The translations under genes and the position numbers were made by a program. From Scedosporium boydii (taxonomy: Eukaryota; Ascomycota; Sordariomycetes; Microascales; Microascaceae): DNA of 64,000 nucleotides. The stretch is from assembly GCA_002221725.1 (NCBI GenBank), contig NJFT01000068.1:62001-126000 (forward strand). The letters are read 5' to 3'. This document shows, one piece after another, positions 44,534 to 55,618 of the stretch (positions are counted from its first letter, which is position 1; every line of letters starts with the position of its first letter). Below the pieces are notes generated by a model, which was not told the origin of the DNA, did not search any database, and was given only the letters and a program-made list of their open reading frames with translations.

Positions 44534-45037
44534 TCAACTGCAACCGCATTTCCCGCCACCAAGCGTCTGCGTTGGCGATTTGATGCTATCGTTGTCGCCA
44601 CGCTCGGTCTGATCATGTATCCGCAGCCCTACAATGACACGGTTCAGGTCAGCACCAATATTTTTCATCCCGTCGGGACAAGGGAAAGATTATCCAAGAG
44701 AAGAAAGCCGGGCCATACTGTATACATCGTTCTCCTCTTGCACACCCTGGACTACGTTCGCCCTGAGCACCGAGGCAACCTCCTGGGCATGTTGAATGCG
44801 TTTTTGGAAGTCGGGATCTGAGGGGCTGGCGCCAGCGCGGAATTCTTCACGAATACGATTTCTCGCCTCGATAAGGAGTCGCTGATCGCCTGCAGGGGGA
44901 GACTCCGGGTTAGCGTAACAGAATGGGGGGCCGAAAAGGACCAGTGCCCGTAAAAAAAAAAAAAAATATCGGTTTGACTGACCCCGGAAGGCCACCTGGG
45001 TAGCTCGGAAAAGATTTCGGTATGCAGCAAGGGCCAT
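44534..45037 (-). CDS. MZM1: Mitochondrial zinc maintenance protein 1, LYR-motif assembly factor (106 aa)
   Basis: Three exons: 44,983-45,037, 44,719-44,889 and 44,534-44,628 (321 nt). The start ALAAYRNLFRATQVAFRGDQ fits the LYR/complex-1-LYR pattern (here AYRNLFR), RIQHAQEVASVLRANVVQGV is the second conserved helix, and LRIHDQTERGDNDSIK after the last intron is the MZM1-specific C-terminal block. Mzm1 is a matrix chaperone that holds the Rieske Fe-S protein Rip1 before its insertion into complex III. The second donor (GTATGG) was chosen because it gives NDVYRLRIHD in frame. The first intron contains a 15-A run. The last residues (GGGKCGCS) are unusual. Confidence 0.88.
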
Positions 45038-45811
45038 GGTCGCGGTGCCTGTGCTGATGTATATGGCTGGGTAAAGTGGCTCAGGATATGGGATGGCTTG
45101 AGAGGGCTGTCGGAGGTAAAAATCGAGACTCGATATGTCCCACGCTCGTTCCACGATGATGGGGGCGCATGAGCAATGGTGGACTCCTTCGTAAAAGCTC
45201 TGCCGTTGGCAGTCCTCGAACTACCAATTTCACATCTGCTTAATAATCAAACATATCAAAATCCATATCCCAATTGATGCATAGACTGGTTCCTACGCAC
45301 CGATATCACTTAAAAGAGGTATTTCAGTCTTTGGTCTTCACATTTCAAAGTCTTTTACACAGGTACCTTTTCCATGATCAATGACCGCGGGACAATTCCG
45401 AGGCAAGGGTGTTCGTGTTTTCTTTGGCCTCGGGATACCCGCCTTCTAAAAGAAATCACTCGAAACCAACCCGGAATTACCTTTTCTTCTTCTTTCTCGT
45501 CACTCGTAATTATTAGAGGTCAAAATGATTTTCCCAAGGGGTGTAGTTTATACGAAGGCTATATCAAGTACCATCGCTTGCTCAGGGAAAGGAATGAAAC
45601 AATTTTGCATTGTACCTGTGTACTTCGTAGCAGCCGAACATTTAAGCGACTTCGCACGAAATTTGTTCTTAGTCAGGTCAAAGTTGGTCTAAGCGTTGCA
45701 GCCGCCGCACCAAGAAATTTTTAGCTGTTGCTTATCTCCAATTGTGCCCCTCCAAAATTAATTTTCTTGCCATTGACAAATTCAAGATCAATCCCTTCGA
45801 GCAGAAAAACA
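45038..45811. other. Divergent MZM1/ZUO1 promoter region
   Basis: 774 bp between divergent starts. It contains TACTTCGTA at 45,621 and no supported ORF; a 116-codon frame here lacks any motif. Confidence 0.5.
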
Positions 45812-47239
45812 ATGGCTGCTGCATCAGTCGCCAGCCTTCCCCTCCCGGCCCTTCCTGCGGATTGGGCCGCGGAAAAGGATTTCAGACCTGTTGGCCATAT
45901 CTCCGCCTCGACTTTGCGCACGATTGAACCAGTCGGACCTCACTTCCTTGCCCACGCCCGCCGTGCTCGTCATAAGCGCACCTTTTCCGAGGACGACCGT
46001 ATCCAAGCCCAGGAGAAGGCCAAGAAGGTTGAAGATGAAGAGTACAGTGAAATCAGCGAGGATGAGGATCCTCTCATGCTTCAGCGTGACGCCAAGGACT
46101 GGAAGGTTAGAACCAACCCTCCCCCATTCATATCTTCTGCCTCACCCTCCGTTGCTAACCTGGACCTTTTCCTTTTTTTCTCTTGCAAATTTTAGAACCA
46201 AGATCATTATGCTGTTCTAGGCCTTTCAAAGTTCCGGTATAAGGCTACCGAAGATCAGATCAAGCGAGCCCATCGCAAGAAGGTCTTGCGCCACCATCCC
46301 GACAAGAAGGCCGCCGCCGGCCGCACCGACGATGACAATTTCTTCAAATGCATTCAAAAAGCCACCGAGATCCTTCTTGATCCCGTGAAGCGCCGTCAGT
46401 ACGACTCAGTTGATGAGGCGGCAGACGTCGATCCCCCGTCCAAGAAGCAGCTTGCCAAGGGCAACTTTTATAAGCTCTGGGGAAACGTCTTCAAGTCGGA
46501 GGCTCGATTCTCCAAAACCCACCCTGTCCCAACATTCGGTGATGAGAAGTCGACGAAAGACGACGTTGAGAACTTTTATAATTTCTGGTACAACTTCGAC
46601 AGCTGGAGGTCTTTCGAGTATCTCGACGAGGATGTTCCCGACGACAACGAGAACCGTGACCAGAAGCGCCACATGGAACGTAAGAATGCGAATGCACGCA
46701 AGAAGAAGAAGGCCGAGGACAACGCCCGTTTGCGAAAGCTTCTAGACGACTGCTCAGCTGCGGATGAGCGGATCAAGCGTTTCCGCAAGGAAGCAAACGC
46801 CGCAAAGAACAAGAAGAGGCTGGAAAAGGAAGAGGCCGAGCGTCGCGCTAAGGAGGAGGCTAGGCTGAAGAAGGAGGAGGAGGAGAGAGCTGCCAAGGCT
46901 GCCGAGGAGACAGCGAAGGCCGACCGCGAGGCGGCGAAGAAGGCAAAGGAGGCTGCCAAGAATGCCGCCAAGAAGAACAAGCGAGTTCTCAAGGGTTCCG
47001 TCAAAGATGCCAACTACTTCGTCAGCGGCGAGCCGAGCGCGTCCACAATCGATAGTGTCCTTGCGGATGTCGAGCTCGTTCAGTCGAAGCTTGACAACGA
47101 GGGCATAGCTGCCTTGGCCGGCAAGCTGAATGGCCTTAAGCTCGCGGATGAGATTAAGACCGTCTGGCAGGATGAAATAGGAAGATTGCAGGGCGATGGG
47201 AAGTTGGCGGCTTCGGATATCAAGGCCCTTGGTTCTTGA
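45812..47239 (+). CDS. ZUO1: Zuotin, ribosome-associated J-domain cochaperone (445 aa)
   Basis: Two exons: 45,812-46,105 and 46,196-47,239 (1,338 nt). The N-terminus PVGPHFLAHARRARHKRTFS matches the Zuo1 N-terminal segment that contacts Ssz1. The J-domain spans ~101-165 with HPD at 132-134, then the zuotin homology region (KKQLAKGNFYKLWGNVFKSE, YNFWYNFDSWRSFEYLDEDV) and a long charged helix (~230-335, Lys/Glu/Ala-rich) that lies along the 60S subunit and binds rRNA. With Ssz1 it forms RAC, which stimulates the Hsp70 Ssb at the ribosome exit tunnel. The Met at 45,812 fits the conserved length; an in-frame upstream Met at 45,728 would add an unconserved extension. Confidence 0.95.
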
Positions 47240-48172
47240 ACAAACCAGGCTAGGCTTTCTTTCAGCTGATTGCTTCAGGTTATGCTCGTTTGCATATCTT
47301 ACGATCCAGATATTTGAAGCAAAGTAGAGGCAGCATTATAAGTCAAGTATCAATCCTAGGGACCGTTAAAAGAAGATTCGTGAGCACTGCTCTTTTATTC
47401 CTGCGGTGAATATCCCCTCGCCATTGTCGTGGTTTTATCGGAGGTCTAAGAGCCAAGGTCGAGGAACCAACTGGGCCGAGAATGCAAGGCCTCCGCTGCT
47501 ACTTCAGCCAAACGAAGGCAGCCTTTCCAATCTACTCAGTTTCGTCGCATATCGGATGTTGGCTTCTACCTAGATCGAGCATGGACCTTGGGTGAGGAGG
47601 TAGAGAGAATCTTTGGGACCCAACCCAGACTTACTGATTATTTCTACTGGTTTTCTACATGAATGGGCCGTATCCATGATGTTCTATCCTCTGAATCACG
47701 AGTTGTCCGAGCCAAAAGGAGTGGGGGGCATGCCGGGGCTATTTTCACCTATTTCGTGGGCTAATGATCTCTTGCGTCAGTTGCGAATTCAGGCAGGAGC
47801 TTCAAAAACAAAGTATCTGCTTGCCTGGGTCTAGGTTCAAGATCCTCTTGCCTAGCAAGAATCTTAAGACAGCCGGTTGATTGCCTACTACTAGACTCTT
47901 GATGTGAGTTGATAATGTCGGCGGCCTTCTTGATTGCTCGCATCATCAAACCTGTTTTCCGGAACGTTGCGGTTTTCGTTTTCCTGGCAGCCTCCATCAG
48001 TCCGACCCTCCTCAAGCTCAAGCTATTATACCGAGCCTATTCTTACGAACGGGAATAAAAGAGTTCGATGTGCACACCGCTCTCGATAAAAGAACGATCA
48101 CAGCAGGGAGGGGACGGGTTACCTACCCATCGTGTCCTATCAACTGGAAATACAGTGCCATAGAGCGGTACC
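47240..48172. other. Intergenic region
   Basis: 933 bp with the ZUO1 3' UTR and the upstream region of the next plus-strand gene. No supported ORF. Confidence 0.5.
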
Positions 48173-48991
48173 ATGGGCGAAGAGAATGCCGGTAACCCGC
48201 AAGATCAGCACCGGTGGGCTGAATTCGAACCAAATAGCGCCCCACAGGTTTCGATCGAGAGCGGTCTCGAGGTTGCGGCTCTCATTGAGCCAGATTCGGC
48301 TCCAGTAAGGGCTTCCGCCCAGACCTGTGCAGGAGAGGGCGCCGTCACCCAAGTCACCCAGTCCTCCAGCCCTGCCGGCATACTGCGCAAACTGGGTAGG
48401 CGGAAGGCGATGCTTTGGTTTGGCCTGGGAATCCTTATTTGTATAGCCATAGCGGTTGGCGTCAGCGTCCCCTTGGCCGTAGGCAAGACGAACGCCACGA
48501 ATGCCTCGACAACAAGTGAAAGTCCTCCTCTCGTCACAAATACCGGGACTGCCCAATCAATTACGGGTTCAACAGTTCCGCCAGATTCCCAGGTAAGTCT
48601 AGATTCGCCATTCTTTGGAACTAGAGCTGCTAACATGAAGGATACACAGCCTAGTGGATCGCCAGGTTGCAGCAAGGAGAATTATGTCCCCAGTGTTGAT
48701 TGGGTTGGCATCAGAGACGGCTGGGGATGGGCCTTTGAATTAAAGGCTGTCGGCAGCGCCCAGCAATGCTGCGTGTACTGTTACGAGGCTGCCGGTGAAT
48801 GCAATGCCTGGTTATTCGTCCCCTCGACGCGGCCGGGCCCGGATTGCACCGTTATAACCGGGTATGAAGGAAAAGATCCAAGCAAGACATGCCCCCATGG
48901 AAGACCCTCGATTTTGTTTAACAAAGTTGATGATAAACCTGAGAACTTTGCCGGCGGAGGTCCATGCTCGGACGCGGGAAGAGACTCATAG
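48173..48991 (+). CDS. Single-pass membrane protein with Cys-rich, apple/PAN-like extracellular module (253 aa spliced)
   Basis: The frame is open throughout, but 48,593-48,649 has GTAAGT, TGCTAAC and ACAG, a perfect fungal intron of 57 nt (a multiple of three), so the spliced protein is 253 aa. A hydrophilic N-terminus is followed by basic LRKLGRRK, one membrane helix (~79-104, WFGLGILICIAIAVGVSVPL) and a Thr/Ser/Pro linker. The C-terminal module has eight Cys (pattern C, CC, C, C, C, C, C) with QQCCVYCYEAAGECNAWLF, resembling PAN/apple folds. The Cys pattern suggests disulfides outside the cell or in the secretory lumen. I do not recognise a named family; a cell-surface or wall role is only a guess. 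Confidence 0.7.
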   Translation: MGEENAGNPQDQHRWAEFEPNSAPQVSIESGLEVAALIEPDSAPVRASAQTCAGEGAVTQVTQSSSPAGILRKLGRRKAMLWFGLGILICIAIAVGVSVPLAVGKTNATNASTTSESPPLVTNTGTAQSITGSTVPPDSQVSLDSPFFGTRAANMKDTQPSGSPGCSKENYVPSVDWVGIRDGWGWAFELKAVGSAQQCCVYCYEAAGECNAWLFVPSTRPGPDCTVITGYEGKDPSKTCPHGRPSILFNKVDDKPENFAGGGPCSDAGRDS

Positions 48992-50008
48992 GTACCAAGA
49001 GCCTGCTCGAGAAGGAGAAAGTCGGGCATGGCCATAAGTACATGACGGGAGCAGAAGCTCCGCCGAAGAGATCTCTGGTACATGGGTTAAACCGGCAGTG
49101 TTTCCAGGGAAGGACACATCTGGTGAAAGAAGCAACTAGATATCATTGCATGAGCAAAGAAATCTATCTACCTTTTGAGGCTCGCTCCATGGCAGACTGC
49201 GCATTTCACAGGGAGGGCGGGGCACTTCGGAGGGTGTCCTTCGTTTTTTCGTTTCGGCTCATCCCCTCTTGCAATACAGACGATTAAAATTTTGAGGGTA
49301 GGCACTCCCACAGGGGGCTCGCTGTGTGCTGGGGAGCGAGGGAAGAAGTCGGGGTATCATATCACGAAAGACGGCTAGGTAATTCTTGTTGAGGAGGAAG
49401 AATGCACTCTGCTGTGGAGGACTTCTCCAAGGCATAGGACGGATAAACAGTGGGAATTGTACAATTCCAAAGCATCAATAACCAGGCGTGTCTCCCATCT
49501 TCCCATTACCCCGGGGACGTGCCCCCAAATATAATGTATCTGTAAGATATTGTGGTCTTCCTCTTCCCCCTATTCCTTCGCCCACTGCTGGAAGTGTGGA
49601 TTCACCCCATGACTCTGATCAATACTTCGTTCGAACACAGCGTTCAGCCTTGAATCGGACTAGAAAGGAAAAGAAGAGAGAGAAGTGAGGGTTCAGCCAA
49701 CCCGAGCTGTCCTCGCGAGAGGCGGCCGATCCCCCCAAGCCCTGGTAAAGTGAGTGAGGCCCGGGACAAGGTGGCAAACCATCCGCAACAGGAGTGAATA
49801 GAGATGGCATAGGACAGACAATAGCAAAGCATGATTCATGACGAAACACATAATCTACCATTTAAACATCGCTTCCATATGCAGAAATCTATATGTATAT
49901 ATGTGTGTGCGTTTACACATTTTCCACGGCTTTACATTGTTTGCTGGGCCCGGCAGGTAGGGATAGAAAGATGGGGAACTGTAAGAAGGAAATGAGCAAA
50001 GATGCGCA
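48992..50008. other. Intergenic region between convergent genes
   Basis: About 1 kb. ORFs of up to 107 codons lack motifs. A TATGTATATATGTGTGTG-like AT/GT repeat is at ~49,890-49,910. Confidence 0.5.
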
Positions 50009-51144
50009 TTAAAATACCACGTGCGCGTAGAGATTATCGTATAAAGTGCCTATCCACCCCGATGTGAGACCACCTCTGGCGACTACACCTAGACCACCAG
50101 CGGCCCAAAGCAAGGCGAAGGCGGCAGATACGCCGTGGATACCGAACCAAACTCTTCGACGACCCCTAGGAACCACCCTCGAGCCATTCCTCTGCGTCCA
50201 TTCAGATGTATCGGGGGCGATGCCCAGCCACTTAGCCGCACCCCAGACCATGTGGCCGCAGCCGACGGTGAGGAGGCCAACGTAAGACAAAGTAGAAAGG
50301 GCACCATGGCGTGCAAATCCATGAGCGACGAAGGCGAGGCCGATATTGGAGCTGTCGCCCTCTACCACGAGTGGGAGGATGCGGTTGACGGCTACATGCG
50401 CGGCGAAGAAGGCAGTAAGGATGTATCCCGACGCGCTTATGTAGCTAAAGTGCGGCCATATCCGAAGTGTCGGGGCAGGAGGCGGATATTTGCCTGTTGA
50501 TACGGAGGCGGCGTTGGCGGCGTAGCGGCGGAGATTATGGGAGCGCCGGAGGAGTCGGAGGGCGGTGCCAGCTGCGATATGGGCAAGCACGGGAATGCCG
50601 ATCAGGAGAGGCTCGGAGAGGGTTGTTTGGTAGATTTCGCGGGCCTGGAGGAGGTAGGTCTCGGAGGCGGGGACGGAGCGGGTGAACAGAGGTATTAGAG
50701 AGGTGTTGGCAAGATGAATAGAGGTGAAGATCGAGAGCGTAATAGAAGAATACCGCTGAACACGGGAGACTAGATACGGCTGGTTAGTCCAAACTCTTCC
50801 ACTACTTTCCGATCGACGAGCGCGGCACAGACGAGCGCTGAGCGAGGACTCGAGGGTTTTCGGGGCCAGCGCGGGTCTGTTGGGGAGCATTAGGAGTTCA
50901 TACGAAGGAAGATGGGACTTGGGCTACCGCGATGCGGGGTCGGCGGTTCTCCCTCCATGGTCATCGGATATGTAGAGGTAGAGGCAGATCTCGGCCTGGG
51001 TTCGGGAGAGTCTTTAGGTAAGGAGGGCAATGGCTTCTCGAAGGCAGGAGGAGGAGCCTCGGGATCTATCGGGGTGGGGTCGAGCTGGAGAAGAGAGGCG
51101 AGGGTCTCCTGCGAGGCTTTGGCGTGGAGGGACGCCGCGTCCAT
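50009..51144 (-). CDS. MCP1: Mcp1-like mitochondrial outer-membrane protein, DUF1691 (333 aa)
   Basis: Two exons: 50,904-51,144 and 50,009-50,769 (1,002 nt). The intron (GTATGA, CTAAC branch site 12 nt before TAG) joins SPSPIFL to LSRVQRYSSITLSIFTSIHL, the conserved start of the DUF1691 region; without it a spurious ORF from 50,890 would be read. Several hydrophobic helices, the segment LPLVVEGDSSNIGLAFVAHG and the repeat-like SYVGLLTVGCGHMVWGAAKW fit Mcp1, a multi-pass protein that recruits Vps13 to mitochondria and supports lipid transfer when ER-mitochondria tethers fail. The N-terminal 75 residues are Pro/Ser-rich and may hold the Vps13-adaptor motif (around PAFEKPLPSLP), which is inference. 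Confidence 0.82.
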
Positions 51145-52574
51145 GGCGAGTTTTTCGGACAGGATAAAGCTAGCTGTGGGTTGGATGAAGATATAAACAG
51201 CGGGTGGGAGTTTACATTCGTACTTTGTAGACCCGGGTTTGAATTGACGCGATTTAATGAATCAATCAACGTCGCAGGAGCGGCGGTTTTCAACATTCGG
51301 CTCGGGACTCGTGCACTGTTACGTACTTTGTACAAAAATACACGATCGTTGAGTCAATCAGTGCTAAGTTCAGGGTAGTGGAGACGAACCTTGGGGGTGT
51401 CTAGCGGCAGATTGATACTGGGGTAATCGATCAATTATTGAACTGTTGACACTGGAACCCCCTACGAAACAGTAATTTGTCATTGGGTAGCCCTACAACG
51501 GTATAGTGAATGTCAGCCAAATTTACCACGTAGCCATTGGCTGAGAAATCGGAGGATTAGAGGCTTGCGCAGAAACTGTTTGAGATATACAAGGAACTTG
51601 ATGTGCTAAGAGAAGAATAAAGACAGTTTCGCATAGCGCCATACAGTACATACAAAACTAACCTATGAATCAAACCATCTCCATAAAATCCATAAAATCC
51701 ATAACTTCGCTGTTCTCAGTCTCTCCTTTACGAGTCCCGCAATCTTTCATAAGAGATGCTGTAAAGCACGCTACTACATAGACCGAGTGTAAGTCCCGAT
51801 CCTTTGATAATTTTAGAATTACTCGCGCCAGCCTCGGTTTCGCTCTTCAACTGGAATGCGTATCTAGTAATGTCGAAGAGGTTGGGAGAAAGGGCCGCGC
51901 GAGCTGTATCACAGAAATCTCTACATCGCACCTAGGAACCAACCATGTCTCTGACTACACGTTGGGAGATAGTAGAGACATTATATCTTGGGATAGTTGC
52001 CTCTATTCCTAAAAGTTTTTTCTTTCCCGATCTCTCGGACTTCTTGTTTTGCTGCCATTCAGGTCATGGGCTCTTGCCAACCTTGTGCAGAGGTCGGCTC
52101 TTCCATCCGCGTCTCCGAGGGTGTGACTAGCACGGCAACTTGCCTCTCGGGCAGCCGATTTCTGCCAGATCGGGATATGACAGAGCCGCCCCGGAGATTG
52201 CTGGGGCCAGGCATTGATAGCAAGCCAATGAGTGCTTGCAGTTCATATCTGCCGGAGAGCGGGGAAACATGTACACAGGTATACAATGCTGCAGGCGATT
52301 TCAGTATCAGGAGAGCTTCCGACTTGAGCGGCCTTCTTCCGCGGCACGTTTGGGTGATTGGTTCGTTGGTCGAAAATATGTACCTAGGCGATCAGGGGCC
52401 CCTGACTTGGATACGACAGATTAAGGGATACGAGTTGGCGAAGCGGTGAGGCATGGGCCCTAGGTAGGACGGGCAATGGAAGGTCGCCAAATGCTAGAGG
52501 AACTTGGTGGAAGCAGCCCAGGGACGACGGAGGCGAGGATGCGATATTAGGAATAGCAAACTGCCACCAGAGAA
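51145..52574. other. Intergenic region
   Basis: 1.4 kb without a supported gene. Two TACTTTGTA motifs lie close to MCP1 (51,221 and 51,324). A 150-codon plus-strand frame at 51,997-52,449 has no recognisable motif. Confidence 0.45.
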
Positions 52575-53178
52575 TCAGTCCGTTGGATGTCTCGGGTCAT
52601 ATCTCTCATAGCCTTCGTCTTCCGAGTCAGTGTCTGCTGAAGTATCGAGGTCTCGAGTCTCCTTGATAGGTGTTTCCTTGCCACCTTCACTCGAAACCCG
52701 CCCAACCAGAGAGGCAGGACCTGAGCTTCCAGGCGCAGAGATGCTTGCCGGGTTCACTGGGGCCGTAGAGGACCCGAACGCAGACTTGAAGCCCGACTTC
52801 TTAAAGCCACCTTTCTTGAAGCCTCCGCCTGAGTTGTTGCTCGTTTCAGTGCCTGTGAGCTTCAGACTGATGATGCCGTCGGCCTTGGCCTCCGCCTTCC
52901 TAGCGCGGGCCCCGGCACTGGGATCTTTCACCATTGCCTTCATGTCTTTGAGGCGCTGTTTGTGGGTATGGTCATAGCTGCTAAGGTGGGCCTCATAGTC
53001 ATTCATTCGCGAGTAGCCCTTGGAGCAGAGATTGCAATAGAACGCCTGCCGGGCCTCCCTGGCTGACGAGGTCTGAGGTGCTGGGAGAGTTTGATGACGC
53101 TAATCCAAGAAAAGGGACAAAAAATATCCCAGAGGGAGTGAGTATACCATCTTTGCACATTTTCAAAAATTCATTCAT
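52575..53178 (-). CDS. U1/C2H2-type zinc-finger protein, GPATCH8/ZNF804-like finger (178 aa)
   Basis: Two exons in my model: 53,148-53,178 and 52,575-53,080 (537 nt). The core is FYCNLCSKGYSRMNDYEAHL then SSYDHTHKQRLKDMK, a C2H2 finger of the U1-like class with the H-x5-H spacing and the SYDHxHKxRL signature also seen in GPATCH8 and ZNF804. A basic Gly/Lys/Phe repeat follows (FKKGGFKKSGFKSAFG), then a Ser/Pro-rich acidic tail. Such fingers bind RNA or act in splicing, so a nuclear RNA role is plausible but unproven. The 5' end is uncertain: the first exon was taken as MNEFLKMCKD because it splices in phase; an ATG with a good GTACGT donor also exists at ~53,282 and may belong to the leader. 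Confidence 0.7.
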
Positions 53179-53797
53179 GGCTGGAAGGAAGGAGAAGTTG
53201 CATCATGTCGTAACGGGGTACGAGGTCATGTCTGGGTGATAATGCCATGGAGTGAGGTTGGAATTACGTACAGGTGCCATGTTGATAAATTCTTTCTTCC
53301 GCTCCTCTTACTTTTCCTATTCCTTTCCCCTTTTCTCGTGGCAGATCTCAGGCATCGAGATGAAAGGTGCTCAATTCAGCGACGTTTGTGGAGCCTGTGA
53401 TGGAAGTTGAGGTGAGATTTGAGAAAGCATCGATGATGGTGAACAATTGAAGTTGGAACGGTACAAAAGTGTACTTCGTCGTGTACTCAAGGATTGTGGT
53501 GGCGCTGAATAATCACCACGACCCTCTTGCTGACTCAGTGCACAAGACCAGAACAATTAAAGGCCGCGCTAACAGGCGGCAAATTTAGGGAAAGTGGTTG
53601 CAGCAGTTGGCGCGAGCTCGCAGAGGGGCAAGCTTGATCGCCCATCTCTGCTCGAGGCACCAGCTTTGTCCTCGAGCCCACTCCCACCCATATCCTCAAT
53701 TATATCACTATTCTCCAACTTCAAATGTCCCGGCTGTATTCTTGATTATCCTACCATATCACCTTGTTGGCCACCCGCAGTGGCGCTATCATCCGCG
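53179..53797. other. Divergent promoter region
   Basis: About 620 bp between the zinc-finger gene and the F-box gene, which are transcribed away from each other. TACTTCGTC occurs at ~53,472. An upstream in-frame extension of the next ORF reaches 53,594. Confidence 0.45.
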
Positions 53798-55618
53798 ATG
53801 CCCACGAAACGGCCATTCGGGTCTCTGCAACCTGACACATCTGCTCACAAGTCCTCCGCGAAACGACGTAGGCTGGAGCTCGAGCCCTCTGGAGATAGTT
53901 CGCCTACCTGCGCAAAATGTTTCACCGCGCCATCCCGGGACTTCCTCTCTTCCTTATCCGACGAGCTTCTTCTCCGCATCCTTTCCTTCCTGCCACTCTC
54001 TAACCTACTCAGCGTCTCCCCGGTCTCTCGCCGCTTTCACAGACTTTCTTCCGACTCTCAACTATGGCGCCAACTCTATTATCTCCATTTTGTGCTTCCG
54101 CGCGCCATGCGAATCCCCGGCTTCCGACCCAGCCTCACCCACGACGGCGCCGCTAGCAGTCGAACCGTACTTCGCTATAGTGGCGTCGAGCTTCGCAAGT
54201 CTCGGGCGCAGGGCGACGGCTTGTTCGTTGACTGGAAGCGCCAATACAAGCTACGGCATAACTGGTCGAGAGGGAAGTGCGCAGTGGAGGAGCTGGATGT
54301 TGGCATCGATGGGTTGGGAGAAAGTCATTCAAGAAGGAAACGTACTCTCGCAAAAGTCCTCGATGGAGTTGCTATTACGGCCGAATCGGCCGCTGGCCTC
54401 CGTGCTTGGGACTTGAAATCAAAGAAGCTGCTCGCCCAAATCGATCTCCACGACGCCGATTTCGCTTCTGAGCCCACCTGCATAGCCATCGATGACCAGC
54501 ACCTGGACGAGAAGAGGCTTGAGATTGCATTAGGCTTCCTTGACGGAAGCTTCGGTGTATGGGTTCTGGAACTTGCGGGAGGGAAGATGTCGAAACGATA
54601 CCGCCACCCCAAGTCAACTAATGGCAGGCTCATATCGGTGGCATACTCGTTTCCTTACCTGATGACCGCTACGAACCGCGTCCTTGTATCCTTGTACGCC
54701 TTCTGCGAGGCTACACCGGCGGACAACACGGCCGAGGACATTGAGATATCAAGAAACCCTCTCACCTTGTCAGAAATGCTCGACGCTTCTTTACGGAAGT
54801 CCTCCGGAGCCGCCAGTGGTAATCATGAAAATGGAAGTGAAGATACCACTGGGAGCTTGGGCGTGGCTGCGCCATACCTTATCACATCGCTGAAGTCACA
54901 CTCTTCTAAAGCACCTCTTGCTTTATCGATTAGGAAAACGTCGACATCTACTATCGCCTCCATCGCCTACACCTTGCCAACTCGAGAAGGTTGGACTATA
55001 GGTATTCAAGAGCTGCATGTCAAGATGAACCGAACTAGATTAAAAACAGTTCCCGAGGTTTTTGAATCACGGCTTGCACATGCTCCTCCCGTGATCACAG
55101 GCCGGCGCCTGGCGAGAGCGCAACCAAACAACACCGCTTCCGAGGTTATAGATTCTTCCGACGAGAATGATGACGGGAACTCATCAGCACACGATGTGTC
55201 TGGACCTACGGCTTTGTGTTATACACACCCGTACCTCCTTGCGACACAACCTGACAACACTCTTATCCTCTATCTCTGCACGACGAACGCTGCTGGATTG
55301 TCCATCTCCCGTGGTATCCGCCTCTGGGGCCACACGTCTAGTATTGGCGACGCCGAGATAACGTCGCGAGGCAAGGCAGTCAGCGTCAGCTGCCACGGCG
55401 ACGAAATACGCGTTTGGGAGCTCGAGGGTCGGTCTGGCGGTAGAAGCGTAGAAATTCGGCCAAGTTTAGGAGACTCTACGCAGGGGCTACGGAGGCTGCC
55501 ATCTCACGAGGAGTGGGATGATCGCCGAAGCTGGGTTGGCTTTGATGACGAAATGGTCATTGTATTGAAGGAGGCGAAGAGTGGGAGAGAGACGCTTATG
55601 GTTTATGATTTTTCATGA
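53798..55618 (+). CDS. F-box protein with WD/beta-propeller-like C-terminus (606 aa)
   Basis: An intronless ORF. I start it at MPTKRPFGSL (53,798); the frame is open back to 53,594, but the extra 68 residues are unlike the family and are probably leader. A bipartite basic stretch (KSSAKRRRLELE, ~18-32) may be a nuclear signal. The F-box lies at ~49-95 (FLSSLSDELLLRILSFLPLS, then LSVSPVSRRFHRLSSDSQLW). Downstream, spaced segments such as GVAITAESAAGLRAWDLKSK, IALGFLDGSFGVWVLELAGG, SFPYLMTATNRVLVSLYAFC and VSVSCHGDEIRVWELEG read like degenerate WD repeats. It probably serves as an SCF substrate receptor; S. pombe Pof10-like proteins share this layout. The substrate is unknown. Confidence 0.82.
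   Translation: MPTKRPFGSLQPDTSAHKSSAKRRRLELEPSGDSSPTCAKCFTAPSRDFLSSLSDELLLRILSFLPLSNLLSVSPVSRRFHRLSSDSQLWRQLYYLHFVLPRAMRIPGFRPSLTHDGAASSRTVLRYSGVELRKSRAQGDGLFVDWKRQYKLRHNWSRGKCAVEELDVGIDGLGESHSRRKRTLAKVLDGVAITAESAAGLRAWDLKSKKLLAQIDLHDADFASEPTCIAIDDQHLDEKRLEIALGFLDGSFGVWVLELAGGKMSKRYRHPKSTNGRLISVAYSFPYLMTATNRVLVSLYAFCEATPADNTAEDIEISRNPLTLSEMLDASLRKSSGAASGNHENGSEDTTGSLGVAAPYLITSLKSHSSKAPLALSIRKTSTSTIASIAYTLPTREGWTIGIQELHVKMNRTRLKTVPEVFESRLAHAPPVITGRRLARAQPNNTASEVIDSSDENDDGNSSAHDVSGPTALCYTHPYLLATQPDNTLILYLCTTNAAGLSISRGIRLWGHTSSIGDAEITSRGKAVSVSCHGDEIRVWELEGRSGGRSVEIRPSLGDSTQGLRRLPSHEEWDDRRSWVGFDDEMVIVLKEAKSGRETLMVYDFS

Noticed and set aside
46576..47013. 145-codon ORF antisense to ZUO1
   Set aside because: It is the mirror of the Lys/Glu/Ala-rich helix; its Ser/Phe/Ala runs follow from the sense codons.
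50009..50890. MCP1 as a single 293-codon ORF starting at 50,890
   Set aside because: Its first ~40 codons are intron; splicing from the upstream exon gives the conserved DUF1691 start.
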